Of a stretch of DNA of 64,000 nucleotides, positions 62,993 through 64,000 are shown piece after piece. Every line of letters starts with the position of its first letter. Positions within the stretch are counted from its first letter, which is position 1. The position numbers were made by a program, and so were the translations under genes. The stretch covers positions 1,674,001-1,738,000 of the forward strand of contig NZ_FOUX01000001.1 of the NCBI RefSeq assembly GCF_900114995.1. The letters are read 5' to 3'. The notes under the pieces were generated by a model that saw only the letters and a list, made by a program, of their open reading frames with translations, was not told the origin of the DNA and made no database searches. The DNA comes from Chitinophaga sp. YR627. GTDB taxonomy: Bacteria > Bacteroidota > Bacteroidia > Chitinophagales > Chitinophagaceae.

Positions 62993-64000
62993 TTACAATG
63001 TTTCAGCCCGCATCTCAGCTACAGAACGGAGGTAGGCTGTAGGCGTCAGACCAGTGATCTTCTTAAAATACTGATTGAAAGAGGACTTGGCTTTGAAGCC
63101 GCAGTCAAAAGCGAGTGTGAGCACATTAACGGGGAGTGCCTTGCTGCTCATAAACTGCATCTGTTGAATGGCACGCTCAATGCGCATTTCATTAATGAAC
63201 TGGTAAAAGCTTTTGGAGGCATAGGAATTCAGCGCTTCAGAAAGATGGTATTTGCTGATGCCAACAGAACCGGCCAGTTTATCCATATTCAGGTCTGCAT
63301 CAGTAAATATCCTCGTCCGTTGCAGGTGTTGCTCCAGTTTGTCCATGATCTCACGATGCTCGGTAGTGGTGAGTTGGGTTCTGCGAACAGGGGAGGATTG
63401 TTCCCGTATATCTATCAGATCTGCCTTTTCTGCCGATATCTGTTCCTGCTTATCTCTTCCCGCAACGGTTTCACTATATATACTATGCACGGTGGCCGTG
63501 GGAACAACCGCCACGTATTTATAACGGATAATGATAAAACACACGATCAGGAGGATCGAATACACAATATCCCTGCAGAAGATCAGGTCTTTATCTTCCA
63601 CCCAGTTCAATGCATGTATACCCTGAAAAACATGTGCCACAGCACTGATCGTTAGCAGGCAATAAGAAATCCATTCTATCAGCTGTCGTTCCTGTGGTTT
63701 CTGTTGCAAATATTTCCTGGCAACGTTAAGCGCCAGCAATGGGAAAAAAGTACCCGCAGCCAGCATACTCCAGGTGGAGGTCTGGTTATAGATCTGCAAA
63801 GCGGCATATCCCGCCTGCAAAGAGAATTCCAGTACGCATACGACAGTCAGGTAACCGATCGCTCCTAATATAAACGGGATAAATACATACCAGCGGGAGG
63901 CAGGTATGAATGATTCGTCTTTGTTTTTAAGTGCATATAGATAGAGCAGTGGACCATAACAGAAACCAATAAAGGTGTTCATCTGGAACCGGATATGCGC
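62993..64000 (-). CDS. Membrane-anchored AraC family regulator, truncated by the window edge
   Basis: The frame stays open to base 64000, so the N-terminus is cut off; the ATG at 63982 is internal. Five hydrophobic helices are visible in the first 180 residues (YGPLLYLYALKN, WYVFIPFILGAIGYLTVVCVL, MLAAGTFFPLLAL, WISYCLLTISAVAHVF, IVYSILLIVCFIIIRY), then a linker and a C-terminal AraC helix-turn-helix (MDKLAGSVGISKYHLSEALNSYASKSFYQFINEMRIERA). This is the 7TM-AraC type common in Bacteroidota, probably sensing a membrane or periplasmic signal. It may regulate the adjacent DUF2809 and GH5 genes; this is inference. Confidence 0.85.
   Translation of the reverse strand, partial: AHIRFQMNTFIGFCYGPLLYLYALKNKDESFIPASRWYVFIPFILGAIGYLTVVCVLEFSLQAGYAALQIYNQTSTWSMLAAGTFFPLLALNVARKYLQQKPQERQLIEWISYCLLTISAVAHVFQGIHALNWVEDKDLIFCRDIVYSILLIVCFIIIRYKYVAVVPTATVHSIYSETVAGRDKQEQISAEKADLIDIREQSSPVRRTQLTTTEHREIMDKLEQHLQRTRIFTDADLNMDKLAGSVGISKYHLSEALNSYASKSFYQFINEMRIERAIQQMQFMSSKALPVNVLTLAFDCGFKAKSSFNQYFKKITGLTPTAYLRSVAEMRAETL

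Noticed and set aside
1..64000. tRNA or rRNA genes, IS elements and integrases
   Set aside because: None could be recognised on either strand by reading; short tRNA genes can be missed without a scan.

Overview
The window reads as chromosomal DNA of a Bacteroidota bacterium, most likely a Chitinophaga or close Chitinophagaceae relative. The reasons are two FecI/FecR-SusC-SusD loci whose SusC proteins carry an N-terminal STN domain, a giant secreted protein ending in a type IX secretion sorting domain, many lipoproteins, a reg_prop/Y_Y_Y sensor kinase, and repeated -7 promoter boxes of the Bacteroidota form TAnnTTTG. I see no tRNA, rRNA, CRISPR array, transposase or integrase.

Layout. 1-8 kb: the end of a secreted repeat protein, a YnfM-like MFS exporter, an exported hydrolase plus PPC-domain pair, a glycine-zipper lipoprotein, a parallel beta-helix lipoprotein and a zinc-ribbon membrane protein. 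8.2-17 kb: a complete nutrient-uptake locus (ECF sigma, FecR, SusC, SusD, PKD lipoprotein, HGSNAT/DUF5009-like membrane protein). 17-22.4 kb, minus strand: three translationally coupled genes (TerB-like protein, BREX-type ATPase, Lhr-like DEAD/DEAH helicase) that match the composition of the Shango anti-phage system. 22.5-26.2 kb: a PQQ-propeller-like protein, a nucleotide pyrophosphatase, and VOC and DinB proteins. 26.2-26.8 kb: a non-coding stretch with two perfect tandem DnaA boxes and a very AT-rich segment. 26.8-35.3 kb: one 2833-residue repeat protein exported by type IX secretion. 35.4-42.1 kb: a methyltransferase, a GH71/99-like lipoprotein with a beta-trefoil, a flavin reductase, a PhoX-like lipoprotein and a di-haem peroxidase. 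42.1-46.1 kb, minus strand: a candidate small RNA, then a response regulator and its kinase. 46.3-54.5 kb: a 2H phosphoesterase, then a second FecI-FecR-SusC-SusD operon ending in a glycerophosphodiester phosphodiesterase. 54.6-64 kb: a PrxQ peroxiredoxin, an M1 metallopeptidase, an AraC / aldehyde dehydrogenase / DUF779 cluster, a GH5 glycosidase, a DUF2809 membrane protein and a truncated membrane AraC regulator.

How it fits together. Most of the window serves polymer and organophosphate scavenging: two SusCD importers, GH5, GH71/99, GDPD, NPP and PhoX-like proteins, with extracytoplasmic regulators (FecI/FecR, a propeller kinase, AraC). The Shango-like operon is the only recognisable immune locus. 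The least expected non-coding signals are a structured minus-strand transcript candidate at 42120-42278 with its own promoter and terminator, a tandem DnaA-box site at 26455-26481, and a dispersed inverted-repeat family (TTAAGAATT-type arms around GAATGCAG cores) that supplies the last codons of at least one gene.
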